The notes beneath the pieces are model-generated. The model did not search any database. It was given only the letters and a program-made list of their open reading frames with translations, and was not told the origin of the DNA. Of a stretch of DNA of 64,000 nucleotides, positions 51,350 to 59,287 are shown in pieces (positions within the stretch are counted from its first letter, which is position 1; each line of letters opens with the position of its first letter). Source of the stretch: Flavobacterium cupriresistens (GTDB lineage: Bacteria; Bacteroidota; Bacteroidia; Flavobacteriales; Flavobacteriaceae); assembly GCF_020911925.1 (NCBI RefSeq), contig NZ_CP087134.1, positions 3,472,001 through 3,536,000 on the forward strand, in the 5' to 3' direction. A program made the position numbers and the translations under genes.

Positions 51350-52035
51350 AATGTATCGTAATTGACGACGAAAGAATTGCCAGAGAAGGTCTGGATTCTT
51401 TTATAAAAGAGATTGATTTTCTAAGTAATGAAGGGGTGTTTTCTAATGCGCATCTGGCTCTCGAAAAACTAAAAACAGAAACCATTGACCTGATCTTTCT
51501 GGATATAGAAATGCCATTGCTTAACGGACTGGAATTTGCAAAACGAATTGCAGACAAACCTTCAATGATTGTTTTCACAACGGCCTATTCGGAGTATGCC
51601 CTCAAAGGCTATAAGGTAAATGCTGTAGACTATTTGTTAAAGCCGATCTTTTTTGAAGACTTTAAAGCCGCGGTTTTTAAAGCCAAAAAGCTGTACGATT
51701 TAATGTATCAGCAGGAGTTGATTTCGAAACCTTTGTTTTTTAAAGAAAACGGGACGACTGTAAAAGTGCATCCAAGGCAAATAATGTATATCAAGAGTAT
51801 GCAGAATTATATTGAAATATATACAGAGAACAGTAAAAAAATCATCATTCATCAAACCTTAAAAGGCATTATGGATCAGCTTCCCAATGCTGACTTTTTA
51901 CAGATTCATCGCTGTTATATTGTGAATGCAAAATACATAACACATATTGATGGTTTCAAACTCTCCGTAAAGGACACTGTTTTGCCGATTGCAAGAAACC
52001 GGAAAATTAGTGTTATGGAGCGATTCAAAAATTAG
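51346..52035 (+). CDS. LytTR-family response regulator
   Basis: 229 residues. Receiver domain with phospho-Asp53 (LIFLDIEMPLLNG), conserved KP (DYLLKPIFFEDF), and a C-terminal LytTR DNA-binding domain (KVHPRQIMYIKSMQNYIEIY, LQIHRCYIVNAKYI). Partner of the kinase encoded just upstream. The likely target is the divergent barrel-protein gene and perhaps the following deacetylase gene. Confidence 0.92.
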   Translation: MKCIVIDDERIAREGLDSFIKEIDFLSNEGVFSNAHLALEKLKTETIDLIFLDIEMPLLNGLEFAKRIADKPSMIVFTTAYSEYALKGYKVNAVDYLLKPIFFEDFKAAVFKAKKLYDLMYQQELISKPLFFKENGTTVKVHPRQIMYIKSMQNYIEIYTENSKKIIIHQTLKGIMDQLPNADFLQIHRCYIVNAKYITHIDGFKLSVKDTVLPIARNRKISVMERFKN

Positions 52036-52299
52036 AGAGGCTTGGTAGTGGCTTTAATTAATTTTAGCAAGTGATTATATTGCTTCCCATACAGCCTTCT
52101 GATGTTGGCACAGTTTCAATTTCACAGAAAAAAATGATTCCTATAAGAATGCTATAATACAAAATGTCCATGAGTTTAATACAACACTGATTTTGGAATG
52201 ATGTATTTATCATTTGGCGACAAGATTTTCATACAAATGGATTAACAAGGTTATTCTTTTAAATTAATGAGTATATTTGAGAGTATAACTGTAGCCAAA

Positions 52300-53094
52300 A
52301 TGAAACGATCCCAACTAGTAGTACTGTTGTTATTTATCGCTCTTGTAGTAATTCTCTTTGTGGATTTTGATGTCAAAGGTGACATTCCCGCTGCACCAAA
52401 AAAGAAACTGCCTAACCAACCGGGGATTGTATTAACTTTTGATGACGATTATGTAGATACCTGGTATAATGCCGAAAAAGAACTGCGTCCCTACAATTGG
52501 AAAGCTACTTTTTTTATCTGTAAGTACAGTGCCTTTACACCGGAACAAAAAGAAAAGCTGCATTATCTTCAGAATATGGGACATGATATAGCCGGACATG
52601 GTTACAATCATGAGAATGCCGTTAAATATGCCGCACAATATGGACTCGACGCATATATAAAAAACGAAATCCTTCCGCTAAAAGAAATCATGCGCAAAGA
52701 TGGATTTGATATAAAGTCTTTTGCCTATCCCGACGGAGCCAGAAACAGTCAGCTGGATAAAAGGCTACTCAAATATTTTGATTTTATAAGGGGAACAACT
52801 TACGGTGAACTTAGACCGGAAGCTCAGTATTGTTATTATGAGAACAAACGTGTGATCTACGGTTTAGGAATAGACGAAGACTACGAACAGTTTAATCTGG
52901 AATATTACAAAAGCCTTTTACTTTACGCAAAAAAGCACAATAAAATTGTCATTTTCTACGGACATAAAACAGTAGACAAAGTAAACGATAGGTTAGAAAC
53001 TCCGATCGGATTACTGAAACAGCTCTGTGCGTTTGCAATAGAAAATAACCTTAAATTTTATTCGGTTGATGATTTAAAGAACTTAGAAAAGTGA
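52300..53094 (+). CDS. Membrane-anchored NodB-type polysaccharide deacetylase
   Basis: 264 residues from ATG 52300 (MKRSQLVVLLLFIALVVILF); ATG 52267 is a possible earlier start. One N-terminal membrane helix, then a NodB domain: TFDDDYVDTWYN (catalytic Asp pair), GHDIAGHGYNHEN (metal His pair) and FAYPDGARN. Removes acetyl groups from an N-acetylated polysaccharide at the outer face of the inner membrane; the substrate cannot be told. 88 bp before a small anchored protein gene. Confidence 0.85.
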   Translation: MKRSQLVVLLLFIALVVILFVDFDVKGDIPAAPKKKLPNQPGIVLTFDDDYVDTWYNAEKELRPYNWKATFFICKYSAFTPEQKEKLHYLQNMGHDIAGHGYNHENAVKYAAQYGLDAYIKNEILPLKEIMRKDGFDIKSFAYPDGARNSQLDKRLLKYFDFIRGTTYGELRPEAQYCYYENKRVIYGLGIDEDYEQFNLEYYKSLLLYAKKHNKIVIFYGHKTVDKVNDRLETPIGLLKQLCAFAIENNLKFYSVDDLKNLEK

Positions 53095-53182
53095 TTGATT
53101 TCATTAGCCTGCAAGGAACTTTGCTTTTAAGTTTAAAAACCTAATTTTGATCTATAAGTAGTATAACATAAAACCCACCATT

Positions 53183-53506
53183 ATGAAATCAGATTTTTAC
53201 ACCAAGTTTATTTTGACCGTTATTGCGATTTGTCTAAGCATTCTTACGCTTAAAAGTATTGACTTTATTCCAAAAGCTTATGGAGGAAGTTTAAAATCTG
53301 AAGATAAGAAACCGCTTTTAAATACGAATTACGCTTTAGTGCCAGTAAATTCTAATGGCACAATAGATGTCAACATAAAAAGTAGTTCAATGCTTGATGT
53401 CAATGTTAGTAAGGTCACTACATCAGATGAATTAGAAGTTAATATTACTGAAGTAGCAGGTTCTTCTCTACTATATGGAGCAGTGCCAGTAAAAATAAAA
53501 CAATAG
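53183..53506 (+). CDS. Small membrane-anchored protein of unknown function
   Basis: 107 residues: one N-terminal helix (FILTVIAICLSILTLKSI), a FIPKAYGG motif that I have seen repeated in short flavobacterial proteins of unknown role, then a beta-rich tail with parallel phrases (TIDVNIKSSSMLDVNVSKV, ELEVNITEVAGSS). Periplasmic tail. No function proposed. Confidence 0.65.
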   Translation: MKSDFYTKFILTVIAICLSILTLKSIDFIPKAYGGSLKSEDKKPLLNTNYALVPVNSNGTIDVNIKSSSMLDVNVSKVTTSDELEVNITEVAGSSLLYGAVPVKIKQ

Positions 53507-53644
53507 CGTTTGAGCCAATGGCAAGTAATACCATATCGTACTAAAATAATTAAAGAAAATCTAATTAATTCTAGTTGTTATTTAATAATTAGTTGGTCCT
53601 ATTTGACGAAAACACAAAAAGATTGATTACCACCTGCTTCTGCT

Positions 53645-53766
53645 CAATGTCATTCAGTTAAGGATTGTAAAAAAAAGTCTCACGCAGATTTTAGCGGATT
53701 AAAATAAAAAAAATCCGCCGGATCCGCAGAATCTGCGTGAAAAAATATCTTCACTGAATGACATTG
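53645..53766. repeat. Interspersed inverted repeat, family F, carrying a family B insert
   Basis: Perfect 14-bp arms CAATGTCATTCAGT (53645-53658) and ACTGAATGACATTG (53753-53766), extended outwards with partial matches (ACCTGCTTCTGCT against ACCTCCAGCTGAAGCC). Inside it, 53681-53739 is a family B element (CACGCAGATTTTAGCGGATT and its inverse). The arrangement looks like one element inserted in another. Confidence 0.75.
53681..53739. repeat. Interspersed inverted repeat, family B copy 2 (nested)
   Basis: 59 bp with arms starting CACGCAGATTTTAGCGGATT and ending GCAGAATCTGCGTG. Shares the CACGCAGATTTT tip with copy 1 at 19966-20107. It sits inside the family F element. Confidence 0.75.
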
Positions 53767-53871
53767 GGCTTCAGCTGGAGGTAAATGATTGAGAGGTGAA
53801 TCATTGGGATTAGTCGAAAGATCCGGGGGTATAATTCGGCTAAAGCCATAAAATCCTGAACTACTTGTAAT

Positions 53872-53891
53872 CCTCCAGCTGAAGCTGGAGG
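53872..53891. repeat. Palindrome related to family F
   Basis: CCTCCAGCTGAAGCTGGAGG, 9-bp arms around GA. It equals the outer tip of the family F element, so it may be a solo end or a stem of a second copy. Confidence 0.65.
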
Positions 53892-53928
53892 CTATTTATA
53901 TTTTGGAGAGTTATAGATTTTATACTAA

Positions 53929-53965
53929 AGTCTCTCAGTTTCATTTAGAGTGAAACGGAGAGACT
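53929..53965. terminator. Hairpin after the AraC gene
   Basis: AGTCTCTC and GAGAGACT with further pairing (AGTTTCA / TGAAAC). It lies 28 bp beyond the stop of the AraC-type gene on the minus strand. Confidence 0.6.
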
Positions 53966-53992
53966 ATTATAGAAAGCGTAAAATTTATCTTT

Positions 53993-54838
53993 TTACAAAT
54001 TAAGTTTTCGGTATTGCAAAGGCGAAAGTTGCTTTAATTCTTTGAATTTTCGGTTGAAATTAGAGATGTTATTAAAGCCACATAACTCTGCAATTTCTAA
54101 TACAGAGAGCTCTCCGCTACTCGATAATAGTTTTGCCGCCCGCTCAATCCGGACTTCGATGAGAAACTGAAAAAAAGATTTGTTGGTCCGGACTTTAAAA
54201 TACCGGCAAAACGCATTTTTAGTCATACTCGCTATCGAGGCAATTTCGTCAAGAGTAATGTTTTTTTGAAAATTGGTCATTACATATTCAAAAACGGTTT
54301 GCATTCTCTTGCCTTCATTATCCGTTATTTTTTTATGATACAAGTAATTAGAGAGCGAGTTGTTCTCTGAGACCGAAAGCCATTTTACAATATCCAGAAA
54401 CAGTATAAAACGAGAATAGCTGTCCGCTTTTTTGAGCTTCTTAAAATATTTAGTGACTTTTTTGGGAGCATTGTGAATGATGAATCCATTTTTGCTGCTT
54501 TCTAAGATCGGATGAATGTTTTTGAAGGTAGGCAATTCAAAAAAATCCTTTCCAAAAGAATTAAAAGTAAAAAATAAGGTTCGCATAATAGAAGTTTCGT
54601 TTTCCTGAACGTCGCTTCTAAAAACGTGAGGTAAATTACTGCCAATCACTAATACATCGCCTTCGCGATATTGTGAAATGGTGTCTCCGGCAAAAATGGC
54701 TCCTTCTCCTTTTTCGATAAAGCTGATCTGAATTTCTTCATGTTGGTGTAATTTGTCGTAAAAAGAGATTTCTATATCTTCTTGATAGATAAGGGGTTCT
54801 TCTCCAGATTTAGGGATCTTAAATGGAAAAACTTTCAT
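53993..54838 (-). CDS. AraC-family regulator of hydroxyproline catabolism
   Basis: 281 residues. N-terminal cupin-like effector domain (about 20-110, LHQHEEIQISFIEKGEGAIF, GDVLVIGSNLPHVF) and a C-terminal double helix-turn-helix (ITLDEIASIASMTKNAFCRY, VLEIAELCGFNNISNFNRKF). Divergent from the hydroxyproline operon with a 180-bp promoter region between, so it is the likely activator responding to hydroxyproline or an intermediate. Effector inferred from neighbours. Confidence 0.88.
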   Translation of the reverse strand: MKVFPFKIPKSGEEPLIYQEDIEISFYDKLHQHEEIQISFIEKGEGAIFAGDTISQYREGDVLVIGSNLPHVFRSDVQENETSIMRTLFFTFNSFGKDFFELPTFKNIHPILESSKNGFIIHNAPKKVTKYFKKLKKADSYSRFILFLDIVKWLSVSENNSLSNYLYHKKITDNEGKRMQTVFEYVMTNFQKNITLDEIASIASMTKNAFCRYFKVRTNKSFFQFLIEVRIERAAKLLSSSGELSVLEIAELCGFNNISNFNRKFKELKQLSPLQYRKLNL

Positions 54839-54959
54839 GGTTTGGTTGGTTAGTTATAATCAAATATATTGCATTTTAACAAAAAAATGATGATATAGTG
54901 ATCAGTTTTTTATGTTTATTGACTATACAGGGTAATATAGTATTGTTTTGAGGTAATTA

Positions 54960-54995
54960 TTTGCCTGAATGCTCTGTTGTTTCTAGATAATTTTG
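54960..54995 (+). promoter_or_regulatory. Promoter of the hydroxyproline operon
   Basis: TTTG at 54960-54963 (-33) and TAATTTTG at 54988-54995 (-7) match the Bacteroidota consensus; the 24-base spacing is slightly long, which fits a promoter that needs the AraC-type activator. The first ATG is at 55019. Confidence 0.6.
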
Positions 54996-55018
54996 GTCTA
55001 TAATAAAAAATCAATAGT

Positions 55019-55933
55019 ATGAGTATTCAATGGAACGGCGTTATGCCGGCAGTAACTACAAAATTTACTGCAGATGATAAGTTAGACTTCAATATGTTTG
55101 AAGTTAATATGAAGGCACAATTAGAGGCCGGTGTATCAGGAATTATTTTAGGTGGAACATTGGGGGAAGCCAGTACACTTTTGGAAGACGAGAAAAGAGA
55201 GTTGGTCAAACATACTGTTGCACTTACTAATGGTAAAGTACCTGTGATTATGAATATTGCAGAACAAACTACAAGAGGAGCAATTTTGGCAGCCAATAAA
55301 GCGGAGCAAGATGGAGCAAAAGGTTTGATGATGTTGCCTCCAATGCGCTACAAAGCTTCTGATCACGAAACGGTAGTTTACTTTTCTGAAGTAGCCAAAA
55401 ATACTTCCCTTCCGATTATGGTCTATAACAATCCTGTCGATTATAAAATCGAAGTGACCTTAGACATGTTTGAAGAATTATTAAAATATGATAACATTCA
55501 GGCTGTAAAAGAATCTACAAGAGATATCTCAAATGTGACGCGACTGATTAATCGTTTTGGAGATCGTTTAAAAATCTTATCAGGTGTTGATACACTGGCA
55601 TTAGAAAGTATATTGATGGGGTCTGACGGATGGGTATCAGGTTTGGTTTGTGCCTTTCCGGCAGAAACTGTCGCGATTTTTAACCTGGCTAAAGCAGGAA
55701 GAATTGATGAGGCTTTAAAAATTTACAGATGGTTTTTACCTTTATTAGAATTAGACATTAATTCTTTTTTAGTGCAAAACATCAAACTGGCAGAAGTGGC
55801 TACAGGAATAGGCAGCGAGCACGTTCGTGCCCCAAGATTACCGCTTCAGGGTTCAGAAAGAGAAAAAGTTTTAGGTATTATAGCCGAGGGATTGCGTACC
55901 AGACCAACACTACCGGATTATAAAAACTTATAG
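55019..55933 (+). CDS. Delta1-pyrroline-4-hydroxy-2-carboxylate deaminase (DapA family)
   Basis: 304 residues, DapA/NAL aldolase-type barrel. Schiff-base Lys164 (IQAVKESTRD), Tyr136 in YNNPVDY, and GGTLGEAS where dihydrodipicolinate synthases have GTTGE. In the D-hydroxyproline pathway this enzyme converts pyrroline-4-hydroxy-2-carboxylate to alpha-ketoglutarate semialdehyde and ammonia. The assignment over lysine synthesis rests on the operon, which holds the epimerase, dehydrogenase and semialdehyde dehydrogenase. First gene after the AraC promoter. Cytosolic. Confidence 0.85.
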   Translation: MSIQWNGVMPAVTTKFTADDKLDFNMFEVNMKAQLEAGVSGIILGGTLGEASTLLEDEKRELVKHTVALTNGKVPVIMNIAEQTTRGAILAANKAEQDGAKGLMMLPPMRYKASDHETVVYFSEVAKNTSLPIMVYNNPVDYKIEVTLDMFEELLKYDNIQAVKESTRDISNVTRLINRFGDRLKILSGVDTLALESILMGSDGWVSGLVCAFPAETVAIFNLAKAGRIDEALKIYRWFLPLLELDINSFLVQNIKLAEVATGIGSEHVRAPRLPLQGSEREKVLGIIAEGLRTRPTLPDYKNL

Positions 55934-55960
55934 GGATGTTGCTCAACGAGTAATTATTTT

Positions 55961-56089
55961 TAACACATAGGAACATAGAAAAAAAGCAGGAAGAGTATAT
56001 GGCAAATCATAATTTGACGCGTAGCTTATGTGATTTTAAACAAAGTGAAACGCCTTTTAAGGGAAAGAAAACTATGTCTCTATGTGTTA
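55961..56089. repeat. Interspersed element, family A copy 2
   Basis: 129 bp with ends TAACACATAGGAACATAG and CTATGTCTCTATGTGTTA. The interior resembles copy 1 in reverse orientation (for example CAAAGTGAAACGCCTTTTAA). It occupies half of the 267-bp gap before the dehydrogenase gene. Confidence 0.8.
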
Positions 56090-56200
56090 AAAAAAAAGAT
56101 TTTCAGGAATATAGCCTAACAACAATACAATCATTAGAATCGATTTTATAGGTTATATTCTTTTAAGTAGGCATAATATTTATTTATAATACCAACAAAC

Positions 56201-57787
56201 ATGATTACAGGAAAAAATTATATAGGAAGTCAACTCAAAGCTGGGGGAACAAAAACCGTAAAAACGTTTAATCCGCAATTGAATATCGAAAATCCTTGGG
56301 TTTTTACAGAAGCAACTACTGAAGAAATTGAAGAGGCTGTTGCTTTAGCCAATCAGGCATTTACCAGTTATAAAAAATGTTCCGGCTTAGAAAAAGCACA
56401 GTTTTTAAATGCTATAGCAGATGAAATTTTAGCGTTAGGGGACGAATTGTTGGTTCAATATTGTAGCGAATCCGGTTTTCCAAGGGGAAGAGCAGAGGGA
56501 GAACGAGGCAGGATGATCGGACAATTGCGTTCGTTTGCTGTTATGCTTACCGAGGGAAGCTGGGTTCAGGCTACAATAGACACTGCAATACCGGACCGAC
56601 AACCGGCTCCAAAAGAAGATTTGCGCAAGATGTTGGTACCATTAGGACCAATTGTAGTTTTTGGCTCCAGTAACTTTCCTTTTGCATTTTCAACCGCAGG
56701 AGGAGATACCGCTTCGGCTTTAGCTTCGGGTTGTCCGGTGATTGTAAAAAGCCATTCGATGCATATTGGAACCGGTGAAATGGTTGCTTCGGCCATTATT
56801 AAAGCAGCACAAAAAACAAATATGCCCGAAGGTGTTTTTTCAAATCTGGTAGGAGGAGGAAGAACATTAGGTACCAGTTTGGTAAAACATCCACTAGTAA
56901 AAGGAGTTGGGTTTACAGGTAGTATTAGCGGTGGTCGTGCTTTGTGCGATTTGGCAGCACAACGTCCCGAACCAATTCCGGTTTTTGCCGAAATGGGAAG
57001 TGTTAATCCTGTTGTATTATTACCTGAAGCTTTGAAAGTAAACAGTCAGAAATGGGCAGCTGCTTATGCGGGTTCTATTACTTTAGGAGCGGGTCAGTTT
57101 TGTACCAATCCCGGTTTATTACTGGCAGTTAAAGGAGCTGAATTAAATGATTTTGAGACCGAATTAACAACAGCCATCGAAAAAATAGAGCCTTTGTGTA
57201 TGTTGCACTCCACAATGCAAGCTGATTTTGAAAAAGGAATTGCAGAAAAGGAAAGCCAAAAAGGAGTTTCTAAAGTCGCTCAGTTTAAAGGAGAAGTATT
57301 ACCCAATTACGGTCGTCAGACTATTTTGAAAGTAAGCGGAGAAGAGTTCTTAAAAAATGAATCATTAAGTCATGAGGTCTTTGGACCTTTTTCGATTCTA
57401 GTGGAATGTGAGGATGAGGTACAGTTGATCCAAATAATTAATAAATTAGATGGACAGTTAACCGGAACAATCATCAGTGAGGAGAAGGAATTACAAAAAC
57501 ACCAAGCTGTAATTTTTGCCTTGCAAAATCGCGTTGGACGTTTGATTTTTAATGGAGTTCCAACAGGAGTTGAAGTATGCGCGTCTATGTTACACGGCGG
57601 ACCGTATCCAGCCTCTTCAGATTCGAGGTTTACGGCAGTAGGAACACATGCTGTTTACAGATGGGTGCGTCCTTTGAGTTATCAGAACTGGCCGGACGAT
57701 TTGTTGCCAGCCGAGTTGCAAAACAATAACCCGCTGCAAATTTCACGAACAGTAAATAATAAACTAACACTAGCCGGTTGTGACTAA
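56201..57787 (+). CDS. Alpha-ketoglutarate semialdehyde dehydrogenase
   Basis: 528 residues, aldehyde dehydrogenase fold. NAD(P)-site VFGSSNFPFAFSTAGGDTAS, catalytic Glu264 (VFAEMGSVNP) and catalytic Cys301 (GAGQFCTNPG). It is of the long (about 525) KGSADH type known from hydroxyproline and sugar-acid pathways. Oxidises alpha-ketoglutarate semialdehyde to alpha-ketoglutarate, the last step of hydroxyproline breakdown. Cytosolic. A family A repeat separates it from the deaminase gene. Confidence 0.9.
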   Translation: MITGKNYIGSQLKAGGTKTVKTFNPQLNIENPWVFTEATTEEIEEAVALANQAFTSYKKCSGLEKAQFLNAIADEILALGDELLVQYCSESGFPRGRAEGERGRMIGQLRSFAVMLTEGSWVQATIDTAIPDRQPAPKEDLRKMLVPLGPIVVFGSSNFPFAFSTAGGDTASALASGCPVIVKSHSMHIGTGEMVASAIIKAAQKTNMPEGVFSNLVGGGRTLGTSLVKHPLVKGVGFTGSISGGRALCDLAAQRPEPIPVFAEMGSVNPVVLLPEALKVNSQKWAAAYAGSITLGAGQFCTNPGLLLAVKGAELNDFETELTTAIEKIEPLCMLHSTMQADFEKGIAEKESQKGVSKVAQFKGEVLPNYGRQTILKVSGEEFLKNESLSHEVFGPFSILVECEDEVQLIQIINKLDGQLTGTIISEEKELQKHQAVIFALQNRVGRLIFNGVPTGVEVCASMLHGGPYPASSDSRFTAVGTHAVYRWVRPLSYQNWPDDLLPAELQNNNPLQISRTVNNKLTLAGCD

Positions 57788-57792
57788 TTTTT

Positions 57793-57969
57793 TAACACAT
57801 AGAAGATAACCAATTGCAACCTGATTTTTTTGCCACGAATTTCACAAATTGTTTTTGCCACAGATTAAAAAGATTCGCACAGATTATCTAATAATATTAA
57901 TCCTTTTAATCTGTGGCAAAAAATAGAATCTTAATCTTTTTTTAAGAAAATTGATGTTTCTATGTATTA
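57793..57969. repeat. Disrupted family A element with nested family C element
   Basis: TAACACAT (57793-57800) and the inverse-type end TGTTTCTATGTATTA (57955-57969) look like the two ends of a worn family A copy. Between them, 57825-57922 is a family C element with 24-bp arms (57852-57875 and 57899-57922, 23 of 24 paired, TTTTTGCCACAGATT...). Confidence 0.65.
57825..57922. repeat. Interspersed repeat, family C copy 2 (nested)
   Basis: Starts TTTTTTGCCACGAATTTCAC, then an inverted repeat of TTTTTGCCACAGATTAAAAA with its near-complement. Related to copy 1 at 23113-23219. Sits inside the worn family A copy. Confidence 0.75.
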
Positions 57970-58024
57970 AATAGAATTCGTTTGGATAGAAACAACAGGT
58001 TGACAGCAGTTGCGAGTGATTTTC

Positions 58025-58167
58025 TAACACATAGAGACATAGCTTTAAAAGCTTAAAAAGAGGGGTTTCACTTATTCGTAAATCATATAGAAATCTATGT
58101 GAAGGATATGTATTTCTTTTTTGTATTCTTCATTAATGTTAAAGAAAATCTATGTCTCTATGTGTTA
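58025..58167. repeat. Interspersed element, family A copy 3
   Basis: 143 bp bounded by perfectly inverted 18-bp ends TAACACATAGAGACATAG. Best-preserved copy. It lies 36 bp before the epimerase ATG, so the operon's leader probably runs through it. Confidence 0.85.
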
Positions 58168-58203
58168 AATAAAAACTAACCGGTTACTATTACCTTATAA
58201 CTA

Positions 58204-59214
58204 ATGCTAAAGAAAACTTTTTTTTGTGTAGATGCACATACCTGCGGGAATCCCGTGAGAGTGGTTGCCGGTGGAGGACCAAATTTAGTGGGACAATCCA
58301 TGAGCGAAAAACGCCAACATTTCTTAAAAGAATTTGACTGGATTCGCAAAGGACTTATGTTTGAACCCCGTGGTCATGACATGATGAGCGGTAGTATTTT
58401 GTACCCGCCAAGTGATCCCGCCAATGATTTCGGAATCTTATTTATAGAAACATCAGGTTGTTTGCCTATGTGTGGACATGGAACTATCGGAACCATCACC
58501 ATTGCAATCGAAGAAGGTTTGGTGATCCCAAAAGTTCCAGGTAAGATCAGAATGGAAGCACCGGCCGGTTTAGTACAAATCGAATACCAGCAAACAGGAG
58601 CTAAAGTAGATTGGGTACGTCTAACCAACGTCAAATCGTATCTTGCTGCTGAGGGATTAACTATTAATTGTCCCGAACTGGGCGAGCTTGTTTTTGATGT
58701 GGCCTATGGCGGAAATTATTACGCGATTGTAGACCCACAGGAGAATTTTTCGGGTGTTCAGGATTTCACCGCAAGTAAAATTATTCAGTACAGTCAGGAA
58801 TTGCGCAATAGGATAAACGAAGAATACCCGCATTATTTTATTCACCCCGAAAACAATACCATTAGAGATGTAACCCATATGTTGTGGACGGGACAGCCAA
58901 TTGATTCCAGTTCATCAGGAAGGAATGCTGTTTTTTATGGAGACAAAGCCATAGATCGCTCTCCTTGTGGTACCGGAACTTCAGCGAGAATGGCGCAATT
59001 GCATGCGAAAGGAAAACTGAAAGTAGGCGAAGAGTTCATTCACGAAAGTTATATCGGAAGCAAATTTATTGGAAAAGTAGTTGAAGAAACAGCTATTGGA
59101 GACATTCCTGCGATTGTTCCAAGTATTCAGGGCTGGGCAAAAGTATACGGTTATAACAATATCATTATTGATGAAAGCGACGATCCTTACGCATTCGGAT
59201 TTCAAGTGATTTAA
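58204..59214 (+). CDS. 4-hydroxyproline 2-epimerase
   Basis: 336 residues, proline racemase family. Two catalytic Cys: Cys90 in MCGHGTIG and Cys255 in DRSPCGTGTSA. A Cys-Cys pair is the hallmark of proline racemase/hydroxyproline epimerase, in contrast to dehydratases with Thr or Ser. The operon context selects trans-4-hydroxy-L-proline as substrate, giving cis-4-hydroxy-D-proline. No signal peptide. The 416 bp upstream hold only repeats, so it is either read from the upstream genes or has its own unseen promoter. Confidence 0.9.
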   Translation: MLKKTFFCVDAHTCGNPVRVVAGGGPNLVGQSMSEKRQHFLKEFDWIRKGLMFEPRGHDMMSGSILYPPSDPANDFGILFIETSGCLPMCGHGTIGTITIAIEEGLVIPKVPGKIRMEAPAGLVQIEYQQTGAKVDWVRLTNVKSYLAAEGLTINCPELGELVFDVAYGGNYYAIVDPQENFSGVQDFTASKIIQYSQELRNRINEEYPHYFIHPENNTIRDVTHMLWTGQPIDSSSSGRNAVFYGDKAIDRSPCGTGTSARMAQLHAKGKLKVGEEFIHESYIGSKFIGKVVEETAIGDIPAIVPSIQGWAKVYGYNNIIIDESDDPYAFGFQVI

Positions 59215-59287
59215 GAATAAGATAAAATAAAGTGGTATTGCTAAAAGAACGAATTTGGTCAATGCACTTTTAATTAATATAAAATGT

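Larger units (their letters stand above)
53507..53992. other. Intergenic gap filled with repeats
   Basis: 486 bp between convergent genes, occupied by the nested F/B element, the F-type palindrome and the AraC terminator. No gene seen. Confidence 0.7.
57788..58203. other. Intergenic gap made of interspersed repeats
   Basis: 416 bp between the semialdehyde dehydrogenase and epimerase genes. Nearly all of it belongs to the worn A copy with nested C and the intact A copy 3. No gene or clear promoter seen. Confidence 0.75.

Noticed and set aside
59255..59287. TTG start for the D-hydroxyproline dehydrogenase
   Set aside because: The FAD-binding GxGxxG strand should open the protein; ATG 59288 gives that, while the TTG adds eleven residues without family support.
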